Positions 50,970 through 60,197 of a DNA stretch of 64,000 nt are shown one piece after another. The stretch is from Pseudidiomarina sediminum DSM 21906 (GTDB lineage: Bacteria; Pseudomonadota; Gammaproteobacteria; Enterobacterales; Alteromonadaceae), in assembly GCF_000423165.1 (NCBI RefSeq), contig NZ_KE383983.1, positions 1,102,376-1,166,375 on the forward strand. Direction: 5' to 3'. Within the stretch, counting starts at the first letter, position 1; the number at the start of each line of letters is the position of its first letter. A model generated the notes under the pieces. That model saw only the letters and a program-made list of their open reading frames with translations. It made no database searches and was not told where the DNA came from. The translations under genes were made by a program, and so were the position numbers.

Positions 50970-51950
50970 ATGACGGTTACAGCTGTAGGTTATCTTGCCC
51001 ACGAGGGCGCGCCAAAGCGTCATGAATTTTCATTACCTAAGCCAAGCCATGATGAGGTCATCATTCAGGTGGCCTACAGCGGCGTAAACCGCGCCGACTT
51101 AGCGCAATTGGCTGGGCATTACCCACCACCGCCGGGAGCCTCTGAAGTGCTTGGGTTGGAAGTGAGCGGGACTGTGATTGCGGTTGGTCCTACCGTGAGC
51201 CGCTTGCGCGTCGGCGATGAGGTCTGTGCCCTATTGAGCGGCGGTGGCTATGCCGACCATGTGTTAGTCAGCGAGCAGCAGGTGGCAGTATTGCCAACTG
51301 GCATGAGTCTTGCCGAAGGCGCGGCGATTTGTGAGGCCTACGCTACAGCGTGGTTCAATTTATATGACGTTGCTGCCATTCAGCCAGACGAACGTTTGTT
51401 ATTGCACGCCGGCGCAAGCAGTGTCGCACTCGCAGCAACTCAACTGGCAGTGAACGCGGGCAACCCGGTGTTTGTGACGGTCGGTGACGACGACAAACTT
51501 GCCTATTGCATCGCGCAAGGTGCCGATGCCGGTTGGAACCGTCGTCAAGGCAGCTTTGTCGATGCGGTAAAAGCGTGGGGCGGTGCTGATGTGATTATCG
51601 ATCCTGTGGCTGGCGACTACTTGGGCCAAGATCAGATCGTTGCCAATCAAGATGGGCGTATTGTGGTGTTAGGTTTGATGGGCGGGCGCAAAGCCGAAAT
51701 TGACGGCGGCCGTTTATTAATGAAGCGTTTACGCATTCAAGGCAGTACCTTGCGCAACCAGCCGCTGGCGGTAAAAGGGCGGATCATGCGTGCGTTGGAA
51801 CAAAACGTGTGGCCGTTGCTGGCGCGCGGCAAATGTCAGGTCCATTTGGATCAGGTACACAGCATTGATGCGTTAACAGACGCATTGACGCAAATGCAAG
51901 AAAATCATACGAAAGGGAAGTTGGTGTTGGCGTGGCCAAGCAAAGACTAA
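50970..51950 (+). CDS. NAD(P)H quinone oxidoreductase, PIG3-like MDR family
   Basis: A zinc-free medium-chain reductase of 326 residues. YSGVNRADLAQLAGHYPPPPGASEVLGLEVSG matches the PIG3/QOR subfamily closely. The cofactor loop reads HAGASSVALAATQLA, where most relatives have G-A-S-G-V-G. The loss of two glycines could change nucleotide binding. It follows pirin after 9 bp, making a likely three-gene quinone-detoxification operon. Confidence 0.9.
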   Translation: MTVTAVGYLAHEGAPKRHEFSLPKPSHDEVIIQVAYSGVNRADLAQLAGHYPPPPGASEVLGLEVSGTVIAVGPTVSRLRVGDEVCALLSGGGYADHVLVSEQQVAVLPTGMSLAEGAAICEAYATAWFNLYDVAAIQPDERLLLHAGASSVALAATQLAVNAGNPVFVTVGDDDKLAYCIAQGADAGWNRRQGSFVDAVKAWGGADVIIDPVAGDYLGQDQIVANQDGRIVVLGLMGGRKAEIDGGRLLMKRLRIQGSTLRNQPLAVKGRIMRALEQNVWPLLARGKCQVHLDQVHSIDALTDALTQMQENHTKGKLVLAWPSKD

Positions 51951-51963
51951 ACGCTGAAGAAAA

Positions 51964-52048
51964 TGGTGGAGGGGGCAGGATTCGAACCTGCGAAGGCTGA
52001 GCCGTCAGATTTACAGTCTGATCCCTTTGGCCACTCGGGAACCCCTCC
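51964..52048 (-). tRNA. tRNA-Tyr (anticodon GTA)
   Basis: An 85-base class II tRNA on the minus strand. Its acceptor GGAGGGG pairs with CCCCTCC, the 3' CCA is encoded, the anticodon loop is CTGTAAA (GTA anticodon), the variable arm is long, and GGTTCGAATCC forms the T arm. The body is close to E. coli tRNA-Tyr from memory. Confidence 0.96.
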
Positions 52049-52155
52049 ACGGAAGAGGCGGCATCATAGCAGATTGAGCCGCCCTGTAAACCCCGCTATG
52101 ATAAATGCAGATTGAATTTCACCCCAACAGCTGCAGGTCGTTTACTTTGTCATCA

Positions 52156-53049
52156 ATGAATGCTGAAATTATCGCCACCTTTCTTGAGCGCCTGTGGTTA
52201 AAACAAGGCGTGAGCAAGCACACCAGTAGCGCCTACGGCACCGATCTGAAAAAGTTTTTAAGTTATTTACTCAGTGTCGAGTCAGGCGAGGTCAATTTAT
52301 TGGCGGTGTATCCCGAGCAAATTGAAGACTATTTGCTTTGGCGTCGCCAGCAAGGTTTATCGCCACGTAGCACGGCGCGGGCGGTCAGTGCGCTGAAAAA
52401 ATTTTATACCTATGCCGTAACGGAGCGTTTGTGCGCGAGTAACCCCACTGAGCGCTTACATCAACCGAAACAAACCCAAGCCATTCCCCATAGTTTGGCC
52501 GAAGTGGAAGTCGAAGCCTTGTTGAACGCGCCCGATGAGAGCGATCCGGTGCAACTACGTGATCGTGCCATGTTGGAACTGCTTTATGCGACCGGCTTGC
52601 GGGTTAGCGAATTAACGCTGTTGACCCACGAGCAGATCTCGTTGCAGCAGGAGCTGGTGCGCGTGGTGGGTAAGGGCAACAAAGAGCGTTTGGTGCCGCT
52701 GGGTGAAACGGCGCTGGAATGGCTCCTTCGCTACGAGAACGAAGCGCGGCCGTTGCTAAGCGAAGCACAAAGTGACTATGTTTTTATCACCCGCCGCGGT
52801 GGCCCTTTGTCACGCCAAGCCTTTTGGTATCGTATTAAATATTATGCCAAGGTCGCTGATATACGTTCCCATTTGTCACCGCATACCTTACGGCATGCGT
52901 TTGCCACGCATTTGCTGAATCATGGCGCCGATTTACGGGTGCTACAAATGCTGCTCGGCCATAGTGATTTATCCACCACGCAAATCTACACCCATGTGGC
53001 GCGGGAGCGTTTACAGCAATTACACGCACAGCATCACCCACGTGCCTAA
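52156..53049 (+). CDS. xerD: Site-specific tyrosine recombinase XerD
   Basis: Resolves chromosome dimers at dif with XerC and FtsK. The 297-residue protein has the SAM-like N-terminal domain and the catalytic set: Arg in ATGLRVSEL, Lys in GKGNKERLVPLG, HTLRHAFATHLL, the second His in LGHSDLSTTQIYTHV with the nucleophile Tyr. ATG 52156 matches family N-termini; the in-frame ATG 52105 adds a segment that looks non-native. Context (xerD-dsbC-recJ) supports XerD over XerC. Confidence 0.95.
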   Translation: MNAEIIATFLERLWLKQGVSKHTSSAYGTDLKKFLSYLLSVESGEVNLLAVYPEQIEDYLLWRRQQGLSPRSTARAVSALKKFYTYAVTERLCASNPTERLHQPKQTQAIPHSLAEVEVEALLNAPDESDPVQLRDRAMLELLYATGLRVSELTLLTHEQISLQQELVRVVGKGNKERLVPLGETALEWLLRYENEARPLLSEAQSDYVFITRRGGPLSRQAFWYRIKYYAKVADIRSHLSPHTLRHAFATHLLNHGADLRVLQMLLGHSDLSTTQIYTHVARERLQQLHAQHHPRA

Positions 53050-53128
53050 ATCTGCTGCAGAGGGGCGCATTTCGCGTTACACTCAAGGCACTTTTAAGAT
53101 AATTCGATGAAGCAAAATTAGGAATCTT

Positions 53129-53854
53129 ATGAAACAGTTAGCGATTGCAGCCAGTATCTTAGGTTTACTGGCGTGCAGCCCACAAGGTGAGGCGAAATTA
53201 TCAGCTGCGCCAGAAGGCTTTGATGACAGCTACTTGCAAAAGATGGGTTTCACTGTGGAAACCGTCGAAGCGTCGGCCATTGAAGGGGTGTATCAAGTGA
53301 TCACCGATCAGGGCCTGATTTATGTGGCTGACGGCGGCAAAATGTTAATTGGTGGTCGTATTTACGACATCACTGGTGCGCAGCCGGTTAATTTAAGTGA
53401 AAACGCGATTCGTCAAATGCGTCAAAAAGACGTTGCTGCCATTGACGGTGAAGCCATCGTTTATCAGGCCGAAGACGAAAAATATGTGGTGACGGTGTTT
53501 ACCGATCCAACCTGTGGCTATTGCCGTCAATTGCATAACGATCTGCAAAGCTATCTCGACAAAGGCATCAGTATTCATTACCTAGCATGGCCGCGTACCG
53601 GTTTGCAGGGTAGTTCGTACGAACAATTGAAGACTGTCTGGTGCTCAGACGATCCTAAAGCGGCGTTAACAGCTGCGAAGAGTGACAAGCGTTTACCTGC
53701 CGCGCGTTGTGACGATCCTGTCGATGCCCATTTCGCTTTAGGGAACAAGTTCGGCGTGCGTGGTACTCCGGCAATGGTGTTACCTTCAGGTGAGTTGATC
53801 CCAGGCTTGGTACCAGCGGATCGTTTATTGAATACCATCAAACAAAGCCAATAA
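53129..53854 (+). CDS. dsbC: Thiol:disulfide interchange protein DsbC, possible lipoprotein
   Basis: Periplasmic disulfide isomerase, 241 residues. It has an N-terminal dimerisation domain (about residues 30-95) and a thioredoxin-fold catalytic domain with the active site PTCGYCRQL and the cis-proline GTPA. Unusually, the signal sequence reads GLLACSPQGEA, where LLAC is a lipobox and the Cys at residue 16 could be lipidated. Standard DsbC is soluble. Position between xerD and recJ is conserved. Confidence 0.93.
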   Translation: MKQLAIAASILGLLACSPQGEAKLSAAPEGFDDSYLQKMGFTVETVEASAIEGVYQVITDQGLIYVADGGKMLIGGRIYDITGAQPVNLSENAIRQMRQKDVAAIDGEAIVYQAEDEKYVVTVFTDPTCGYCRQLHNDLQSYLDKGISIHYLAWPRTGLQGSSYEQLKTVWCSDDPKAALTAAKSDKRLPAARCDDPVDAHFALGNKFGVRGTPAMVLPSGELIPGLVPADRLLNTIKQSQ

Positions 53855-53860
53855 GCGGTA

Positions 53861-55585
53861 ATGAGCACAGATGATTTAACCATTCGACGTCGTCCCGACG
53901 TCGATTGCGAAGGTTTGCCCCAACAACTGCCGTGGATTTTGCGGCAGGTTTTGGCGCGCCGTGGTGTTGCAGCGAGTGAGCAGCTTGATTTGACCTTAAA
54001 GCAGTTGCCGCACTTTAAGCAATTGCATGATTGTGAAAAAGCTGCCGCACGTATTTTTCAAGCGATCACACAGGGCCAGTCCATTTGCATTTGTGGTGAC
54101 TTTGACGCTGATGGCGCGACCTCAACGGCGTTAATGGTGTCGGTATTGCAAGCGATGGGCGCGCGCAAGGTGCATTATTGTGTGCCGAATCGGTTTACCG
54201 ACGGTTATGGCTTATCGCCAAACTTAGTGAGTTATGCCGCCGAGCGCGGCACTGACCTGTTGATCACCGTCGATAGTGGGGTGTCGTGCCACGAGGGTGT
54301 GGCCGCCGCGAATGCCGCGGGCATTGACGTGATCATCACCGATCACCACCTTGCTGGCGCCCAATTACCACCAGCGTTTGCGCTGGTAAATCCGAATCAA
54401 CCGGCTTGTCAGTTCCCGTGTAAATCTATTGCTGGCGTGGGCGTGGCCTTTTACGTGTTGTTGGCGGTACGCGCCTTGGCGCGTGAACAGCACCATCCAG
54501 CGGCGCAGGTGAATTTAGCGCAATGGTTGGATTTGGTTGCGCTAGGTACAGTAGCCGACGTGGTGAAGTTAGAAGCGACCAACCGAGTGTTGGTACAGCA
54601 GGGCCTGCAACGCATTCGTAAGGGCTATTGCCGGCCAGGTATTCAGGCTTTGTTAAGCGTGACGCAACGCCAAGCGCAGCAGTTGCAAGCGGCCGATTTA
54701 GGCTTTGCCTTAGCGCCGCGCATTAATGCGGCGGGGCGCTTGGACGATATGGCATTAGGCATTGAATGTCTGCTGGCTGACGAGGTGGAAACCGCCCTAG
54801 AATACGCTGAGCAATTGAATGGCCTGAATCAGCAGCGGCGTGAAATCGAAAACGAAATGCGCGAGAGCGCAGTGGCCTATATGGCTGAGTTACAGTTGGA
54901 TGCGAGCACCTTACCGCCGCTATTGGTGTTGTATCAAGACGATTGGCACCAGGGCGTGGTGGGCATTGTCGCCGGGCGTATTAAAGAGCAGTATCATCGG
55001 CCGACCATTACCTTTGCCATTGGCGATGATGGGTTATTGAAAGGCTCGGCACGTTCGATTCCGGGTTTACACATGCGCGACTTGCTAGAACGGGTGCATA
55101 CCCTGCATCCGCAGTTGATTGCGCGGTTTGGCGGTCATGCTATGGCTGCAGGTTTGTCGTTGGCACCTGAACATCTTGATGACTTTCGTGCGGCGGCAAC
55201 AGCGGTTGCCGAGCAATGGCTCGATGCGCAAGCGTTAGAGCGTGAGATTTGGACCGACGGCGGGCTCGATGCCTCCTGTTTCTCGGTGCCGTTCGTGCAA
55301 CAACTAGAGCAACTCGGCCCGTGGGGCCAAGGTTTTCCTGAGCCATTGTTTGACGATGTGTTTGAGGTTGTGCAGCAGCGCATTGTCGGTGAAAAGCACT
55401 TAAAGCTGGTGTTGCGCAGTAACGATGGCGTGATGCTCGATGCCATTGCTTTTAACGTCGATACCCAACGTTGGCCTGACCTCGAAGTGCGGCGCGCCGA
55501 GTTGGTGTATAAAGTGCAACTGAATCACTTCCGCGGACGCACCAATGTGCAGTTGTTGGTGGAGCATTTAGCGCCTTTACGGTAA
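53861..55585 (+). CDS. recJ: Single-stranded-DNA-specific exonuclease RecJ
   Basis: 5'-3' single-strand exonuclease in recombination and mismatch repair. The 574-residue protein has the DHH-family motifs ICGDFDADGATSTALM (about residues 75-90), DHHLAG and the DHHA1 region with GRIKEQYHRPTI and RFGGHAMAAGLSL. It begins 6 bp after dsbC. Confidence 0.96.
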   Translation: MSTDDLTIRRRPDVDCEGLPQQLPWILRQVLARRGVAASEQLDLTLKQLPHFKQLHDCEKAAARIFQAITQGQSICICGDFDADGATSTALMVSVLQAMGARKVHYCVPNRFTDGYGLSPNLVSYAAERGTDLLITVDSGVSCHEGVAAANAAGIDVIITDHHLAGAQLPPAFALVNPNQPACQFPCKSIAGVGVAFYVLLAVRALAREQHHPAAQVNLAQWLDLVALGTVADVVKLEATNRVLVQQGLQRIRKGYCRPGIQALLSVTQRQAQQLQAADLGFALAPRINAAGRLDDMALGIECLLADEVETALEYAEQLNGLNQQRREIENEMRESAVAYMAELQLDASTLPPLLVLYQDDWHQGVVGIVAGRIKEQYHRPTITFAIGDDGLLKGSARSIPGLHMRDLLERVHTLHPQLIARFGGHAMAAGLSLAPEHLDDFRAAATAVAEQWLDAQALEREIWTDGGLDASCFSVPFVQQLEQLGPWGQGFPEPLFDDVFEVVQQRIVGEKHLKLVLRSNDGVMLDAIAFNVDTQRWPDLEVRRAELVYKVQLNHFRGRTNVQLLVEHLAPLR

Positions 55586-55629
55586 AATGCCGCCCTTTGC
55601 ATTCAACCTTGAACCGGTGAAGAGTTTAT

Positions 55630-56728
55630 ATGTTCGAAACAAATGCTACCTATGTTGCGATAAAAGAGATGCGTCAGCGCAGTGAAGCGCTTCGGGGGTA
55701 TCTTTGACTATGCTGAAAAAGTAGAACGATTAGAAGAAGTTACGCGCGAATTGGAAGACCCAACGATATGGGAAAACCAAGAGCGCGCGCAGGCGTTGGG
55801 GAAAGAGCGTGCCAGCCTAGAACAGGTGGTGGAAACCTTGAATACCTTGGCGCAAGGTCTTGAAGACGTTGAAGGTTTGGTCGACTTGGCCGTTGAAGCC
55901 GAAGACGAAGACACCTACAACGAAGCGGTTGCCGAGCTGGAGCAGTTGGAACAGCAATTGGCCACCTTAGAATTCCGTCGGATGTTCTCTGGTGAACAAG
56001 ATGCCTCAGACTGCTACTTGGATATTCAAGCAGGTTCAGGCGGAACCGAAGCGCAAGACTGGTCAAACATTTTGTTGCGGATGTATCTGCGCTGGGCTGA
56101 AAGCCACGATTTCAAAGTTGAAATTACCGAATTGTCTGAAGGTGAAGTCGCCGGCATTAAGTCTGCCACCGTGCGGGTGCAAGGTGAGTACGCTTACGGC
56201 TGGTTGCGCACCGAAACTGGCGTACATCGCCTGGTACGGAAGTCACCGTTTGACTCGGGCAACCGTCGTCATACCTCGTTTGCATCGGTATTCGTCTACC
56301 CTGAGATTGATGACTCGATTGAAATTGAGATCAATCCGGCTGATTTACGTGTCGATACTTACCGTGCCTCTGGTGCCGGTGGTCAGCACGTTAACCGTAC
56401 CGACTCGGCGATCCGTATTACCCACGAACCTTCAGGGATTGTGGTGCAGTGTCAAAGCGACCGTTCGCAGCATAAAAACCGTGATGCGGCGATGAAGCAG
56501 TTGCGGGCAAAATTATACGAAATGGAGTTGCAAAAGCAGCTCGCAGAAAAACAAGCGCTAGAAGACACCAAGTCGGATATTGGCTGGGGCAGTCAGATCC
56601 GCTCGTACGTGCTTGATGACGCGCGTATTAAAGATTTACGTACTGGCGTAGAAAATCGTAACACCCAAGCCGTGTTAGATGGCGCGCTTGATCCATTTAT
56701 TGAGGCGAGCTTAAAGTCGGGCTTATAA
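55630..56728 (+). CDS. prfB: Peptide chain release factor 2 (programmed +1 frameshift)
   Basis: Recognises UGA and UAA and releases the peptide. It is encoded in two frames: 25 codons from ATG 55630 to CTT 55702-55704, then an in-frame TGA (55705-55707). A +1 shift continues at GAC 55706, giving about 365 residues, the length of E. coli RF2. The second part has the SPF codon-recognition tripeptide ([11 protein letters not shown]) and the GGQ catalytic motif ([12 protein letters not shown]). This is normal autoregulation, not a broken gene. Confidence 0.97.
55693..55708 (+). promoter_or_regulatory. RF2 programmed frameshift site
   Basis: The sequence CGGGGGTATCTTTGAC contains a G-rich Shine-Dalgarno-like segment, the slippery CTT codon and the UGA stop followed by C (a poor termination context). 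It matches the conserved RF2 recoding signal except for CGG instead of AGG at its start. Low RF2 favours the shift. Confidence 0.95.
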
Positions 56729-56767
56729 GACTTTAATCACAGCAGTTGTACAGATAGGAAAGAGACC

Positions 56768-58282
56768 ATGACAGATAAAACGCAAAGCACCGAAGTTGTT
56801 GATGTAAATGAACAAATTGCTCAGCGTAAAGCAAAGTTAAAAGCTTTGCGTGAGCGCGGTGTAGCGTTCCCGAACGATTTTCGTCGCGAACACCTTGCCG
56901 AAGAGCTGCACGCTGAATACGACAACGTGGATAAAGAAACCTTAGCGAGCAAAGGTGTACGGGTATCTGTTGCGGGCCGTATGATGACACGACGGATCAT
57001 GGGTAAAGCAAGTTTCGCCACCATCAAAGACATGTCAGGTGCCATTCAGCTGTACGTGGCGCGGGATAACTTGGTCGAAGGCTTCTACAACGAAGAATTC
57101 AAAAAGTGGGATTTAGGTGACATCGTTGGCGCCACTGGTACCTTGTTCATTACCGGTACTGGCGAATTGAGCGTACAAGTGGATGACATTCGTTTGTTGA
57201 CCAAAGCCTTGCGTCCGCTGCCGGATAAGTTTCACGGTTTGTCAGACCAAGAAACCCGTTATCGTCAGCGCTACCTTGACTTGATTGCCAACGATGATTC
57301 ACGTCGTACTTTTATTGTGCGCTCGAAAGTCGTGGATTACATCCGTCGTTACCTGAACGATAAGCAGTTCTTGGAAGTCGAAACGCCAATGATGCAAACC
57401 ATTCCTGGTGGTGCTGCGGCGCGTCCGTTCGTGACCCATCACAATGCCTTGGATATGGAATTGTTCTTGCGTATTGCCCCAGAACTTTATTTGAAGCGCT
57501 TGGTGGTCGGTGGTTTCGAGAAGGTGTTTGAAATCAATCGTAACTTCCGTAACGAAGGGCTATCGACCCGTCATAACCCAGAATTCACCATGCTTGAGTT
57601 CTACTGGGGGTATGCCGATTACCGTGATTTGATGGATCTTACCGAAGACATGCTGCGCGGCATGACCGAAGAAATTTTAGGTTCATCGCAGTTCACTAGC
57701 GAAGGCGTTGAGTACGACTTCAGCCAGCCATTCACTCGGATGACGGTGAACGAAGCAATTTTGAAATACCTCCCAGAAGCCACTGCTGAGCAGTTGAGTA
57801 CCCTTGAAGCAGCAACCGCATTGGCGGAGCGCTTGGGCATTCACGTGAAGTCGAACTGGGGCTTGGGTAAAGTCCAAATCGAGATCTTCGAAGAAGTTGC
57901 TGAGCATCGTTTAATGCAGCCGACCTTTATCACTGCCTACCCAGCAGAAGTATCGCCGTTGGCGCGTCGTAACGACGACGACCCGTTTGTAACGGATCGT
58001 TTTGAATTCTTCGTCGGTGGCCGCGAGTTGGCGAATGGCTTCTCAGAGCTGAATGACGCGGAAGATCAAGCCGAGCGGTTCTTACATCAGGTTTCGCAAA
58101 AAGAAGCGGGTGATGACGAAGCCATGTTCTTCGATGAAGACTACATCACTGCGTTGGAGCACGGCTTGCCGCCAACAGCGGGTGAAGGTATCGGTATCGA
58201 CCGTTTGGTGATGCTGTTGACCGACTCACCATCGATTCGTGACGTGCTGTTGTTCCCACACATGCGTCCACGCAAAGACTAA
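56768..58282 (+). CDS. lysS: Lysyl-tRNA synthetase (class II)
   Basis: Charges tRNA-Lys. The 504-residue protein has an N-terminal OB-fold anticodon domain ([21 protein letters not shown]), class II motif 2 ([29 protein letters not shown]) and motif 3 ([22 protein letters not shown]). The prfB-lysS order is conserved, with a 39-bp gap and AGGAAAGAG before the ATG. Confidence 0.97.
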   Translation: MTDKTQSTEVVDVNEQIAQRKAKLKALRERGVAFPNDFRREHLAEELHAEYDNVDKETLASKGVRVSVAGRMMTRRIMGKASFATIKDMSGAIQLYVARDNLVEGFYNEEFKKWDLGDIVGATGTLFITGTGELSVQVDDIRLLTKALRPLPDKFHGLSDQETRYRQRYLDLIANDDSRRTFIVRSKVVDYIRRYLNDKQFLEVETPMMQTIPGGAAARPFVTHHNALDMELFLRIAPELYLKRLVVGGFEKVFEINRNFRNEGLSTRHNPEFTMLEFYWGYADYRDLMDLTEDMLRGMTEEILGSSQFTSEGVEYDFSQPFTRMTVNEAILKYLPEATAEQLSTLEAATALAERLGIHVKSNWGLGKVQIEIFEEVAEHRLMQPTFITAYPAEVSPLARRNDDDPFVTDRFEFFVGGRELANGFSELNDAEDQAERFLHQVSQKEAGDDEAMFFDEDYITALEHGLPPTAGEGIGIDRLVMLLTDSPSIRDVLLFPHMRPRKD

Positions 58283-58306
58283 GCTTTGGTAGCCGTAGCT
58301 AGCTTG

Positions 58307-58335
58307 AAAACCGCGACCTTGTGTCGCGGTTTTTG
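58307..58335. terminator. Rho-independent terminator between lysS and the convergent PLP enzyme gene
   Basis: An 11-bp perfect stem (AAAACCGCGAC with GTCGCGGTTTT, loop of five bases) continues into TTTTT-GTTT on the plus strand and TTTT on the minus strand. It probably serves both genes. Confidence 0.88.
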
Positions 58336-58358
58336 TTTATACGAAACATTTGGGTTGA

Positions 58359-59522
58359 TTAGGCTGGAGCGCTCTCGAGGGCTTGCAGCAAGTCTGCCAA
58401 AAGTTCGTCGCGCTGCTCGATCCCGCACGACAAACGCAACAAGTCATCGGGGCAGGGCGTGCCTTCGCCTTCAATACTGGCGCGATGCTCAATCAAACTT
58501 TCCACACCACCTAAAGAGGTCGCACGCTTCCATAACTTGGTGTTGGCGGCCACATGAATGGCAACCTTAGCGCCGCCACGAAAACGTACGGACAACATAC
58601 CACCAAAGCCGCCATGCATTTGCTTCTTCGCCACCGCGTGACCGCTGTCATCTGGCAAGCCCGGATACAGCACTTGTTTTACGGCGCGATGCCGTTGCAA
58701 GCGGTCGGCGATATATAGCGCATTGTTGCACGCCTCGCGCACCCGTAGGTGCATGGTGCGCATGCCCCGTAACAGCTGCGCCGCGTCGTGCGGACTTGGT
58801 ACTGCACCCAGTTGACCACGGAGGGTGCGGATCTGCTGCCAAAAGGCATCGTTCTTGGCGGTAACTAATGCCCCGGAGATCACATCGGAGTGACCGTTGA
58901 GGTACTTGGTGGCCGAGTGCATGACAATATCGGCCCCGAGTTTCAGCGGTTGTGTAAGCAGAGGTGTAGCACAGGTCGAGTCCACTGCCACCAAAGCGCC
59001 ATGCTGTTTGGCAAGCTGGCTGATTTCGGCAATATCACTCACGGTCCAAAGCGGATTGCCCGGCGTTTCCAACCAGACCAAGCGTGTCGGTCCCTGCGCA
59101 AGCGCTGCCTTGACCTGATTCACATCACTGGTATCGACAAAGGTGAGTTCAAGACCCCATTGCGCGGCAAACTGTTGCAACCAATTGCGCAGCGCCCAAT
59201 ACATTACCGTGGGAGCAATCACCCGGTCGCCCGGCGCAAGCGCTTGAAACACCGTACAAGCTGCGGCCATGCCCGAAGCGAAGAGGAGAGCATCTTCACC
59301 CTGTTCTAGCGCTTTGAGCACCTGCTCAGCAGGTAAGTAGGTTGGATTGTCAGCACGTGAATACACGCGCCCGCTTGGATAGCTATTGTCCGCACCACGC
59401 AAATAAGTGGTGGCCACATGAATTGGCGGTACCACCGCATCGGTGGCAGGATCGATGGCGCCATGGGCCTGCGCAAGTAGGGTCGCAGCGGAAAAAGGAA
59501 AGCTGTCGTGGCTGTCGCTCAT
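58359..59522 (-). CDS. Cys/Met metabolism PLP-dependent enzyme (cystathionine gamma-synthase/lyase type)
   Basis: A 387-residue fold-type I enzyme. Motifs are YSRADNPTYLPAEQ, FASGMAAACTVFQAL, DSTCATPLLTQPLKLGADIVMHSATKYLNGHSDV (PLP Lys in SATKY) and the C-terminal SLGGVESLIEHRAS. This family spans MetB, MetC, MegL and CysA-type lyases, and the exact reaction cannot be assigned from motifs. ATG 59522 (MSDSHDSFPFSAATLLAQ) is preferred. The open frame extends to 59711, but the extra N-terminus is not family-like. Confidence 0.87.
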   Translation of the reverse strand: MSDSHDSFPFSAATLLAQAHGAIDPATDAVVPPIHVATTYLRGADNSYPSGRVYSRADNPTYLPAEQVLKALEQGEDALLFASGMAAACTVFQALAPGDRVIAPTVMYWALRNWLQQFAAQWGLELTFVDTSDVNQVKAALAQGPTRLVWLETPGNPLWTVSDIAEISQLAKQHGALVAVDSTCATPLLTQPLKLGADIVMHSATKYLNGHSDVISGALVTAKNDAFWQQIRTLRGQLGAVPSPHDAAQLLRGMRTMHLRVREACNNALYIADRLQRHRAVKQVLYPGLPDDSGHAVAKKQMHGGFGGMLSVRFRGGAKVAIHVAANTKLWKRATSLGGVESLIEHRASIEGEGTPCPDDLLRLSCGIEQRDELLADLLQALESAPA

Positions 59523-59627
59523 AAGGTCTCTCAGTAAGGTGATCTTAGGCTTAAGATTAGACAATTCCCGCCGCCGACGGAAGCGGTGTGACAGTAATAA
59601 TTGCGCACACTGTAATACAACATTATT

Positions 59628-59656
59628 TTTACATTGGTGTGTACAATTGCTAGTAT
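59628..59656 (+). promoter_or_regulatory. Sigma-70 promoter for the 59694 gene
   Basis: TTTACA (59628-59633) and TAGTAT (59651-59656) are separated by exactly 17 bases. Transcription would begin near 59663, about 30 bases before ATG 59694. Confidence 0.6.
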
Positions 59657-59693
59657 CTTGGCTGTTATTCATCAAACATAAGTTACTCCTGTC

Positions 59694-60197
59694 ATGCTGA
59701 TTACCGGACAAAAATTTCGTTACCGTCTAATTGCCGAGCCGCTTTTGTATTTCGCGCTCGCGTGCATCTCGATTGGCATGTTTATCTATGCGTACGAGGG
59801 CAGTGTTCCGGATCGTAGAGTAAGCACGCTAGGTGCTGTGGGTATATTGTGTGTGATCATCGGTCTAGGGTCGATCGTGAAGCATCTCTTGGCGCCTCAA
59901 ACAATCGAGTTTGCGTTAGCTGACAACAAGATTTGTTTTAAAGGGAAAAGCTTTCCTTTGGAAAAGCTTAAACGCGTCGACATCTGGACGCCACGTGCCG
60001 ACAGCCGCTTCTTAACCATGAACCTCGAGTTCCACGACGGCAAGATAGAATCCATCTTCACCGCCCGTTACCTGCTCGATACTACAGTGCGTAACATCGT
60101 TGCAATGTTTCCCGCCGATGTCGACATTAACGTACGCCAACCAGTGTTTCTGCGCTGGCTTGACAACCGCAGCGGCCGCGGCCTGTCGCCGCGATGA
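59694..60197 (+). CDS. Hypothetical two-helix membrane protein
   Basis: I do not recognise this 167-residue protein. It has two N-terminal membrane segments (about residues 15-30 and 44-62) and a soluble domain of about 105 residues made mostly of strands (IEFALADNKICFKGKSFPLEKLKRVDIW, then RFLTMNLEFHDGKIESIFTARYL). That arrangement recalls bacterial PH-like domains anchored to the membrane. It stands alone, divergent from the PLP enzyme gene, with its own promoter. It borders the integron-like region but shows no attC after its stop. Confidence 0.65.
   Translation: MLITGQKFRYRLIAEPLLYFALACISIGMFIYAYEGSVPDRRVSTLGAVGILCVIIGLGSIVKHLLAPQTIEFALADNKICFKGKSFPLEKLKRVDIWTPRADSRFLTMNLEFHDGKIESIFTARYLLDTTVRNIVAMFPADVDINVRQPVFLRWLDNRSGRGLSPR

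Noticed and set aside
52105-53049. XerD-like recombinase as the integron integrase for the attC sites
   Set aside because: It lacks the extra IntI-specific segment between the conserved boxes and is in the xerD-dsbC-recJ context; it is the chromosomal dimer-resolution enzyme.
55630-55707. prfB as a frameshifted pseudogene
   Set aside because: The in-frame TGA sits exactly in the conserved RF2 recoding signal, and the +1 product has the full family length.
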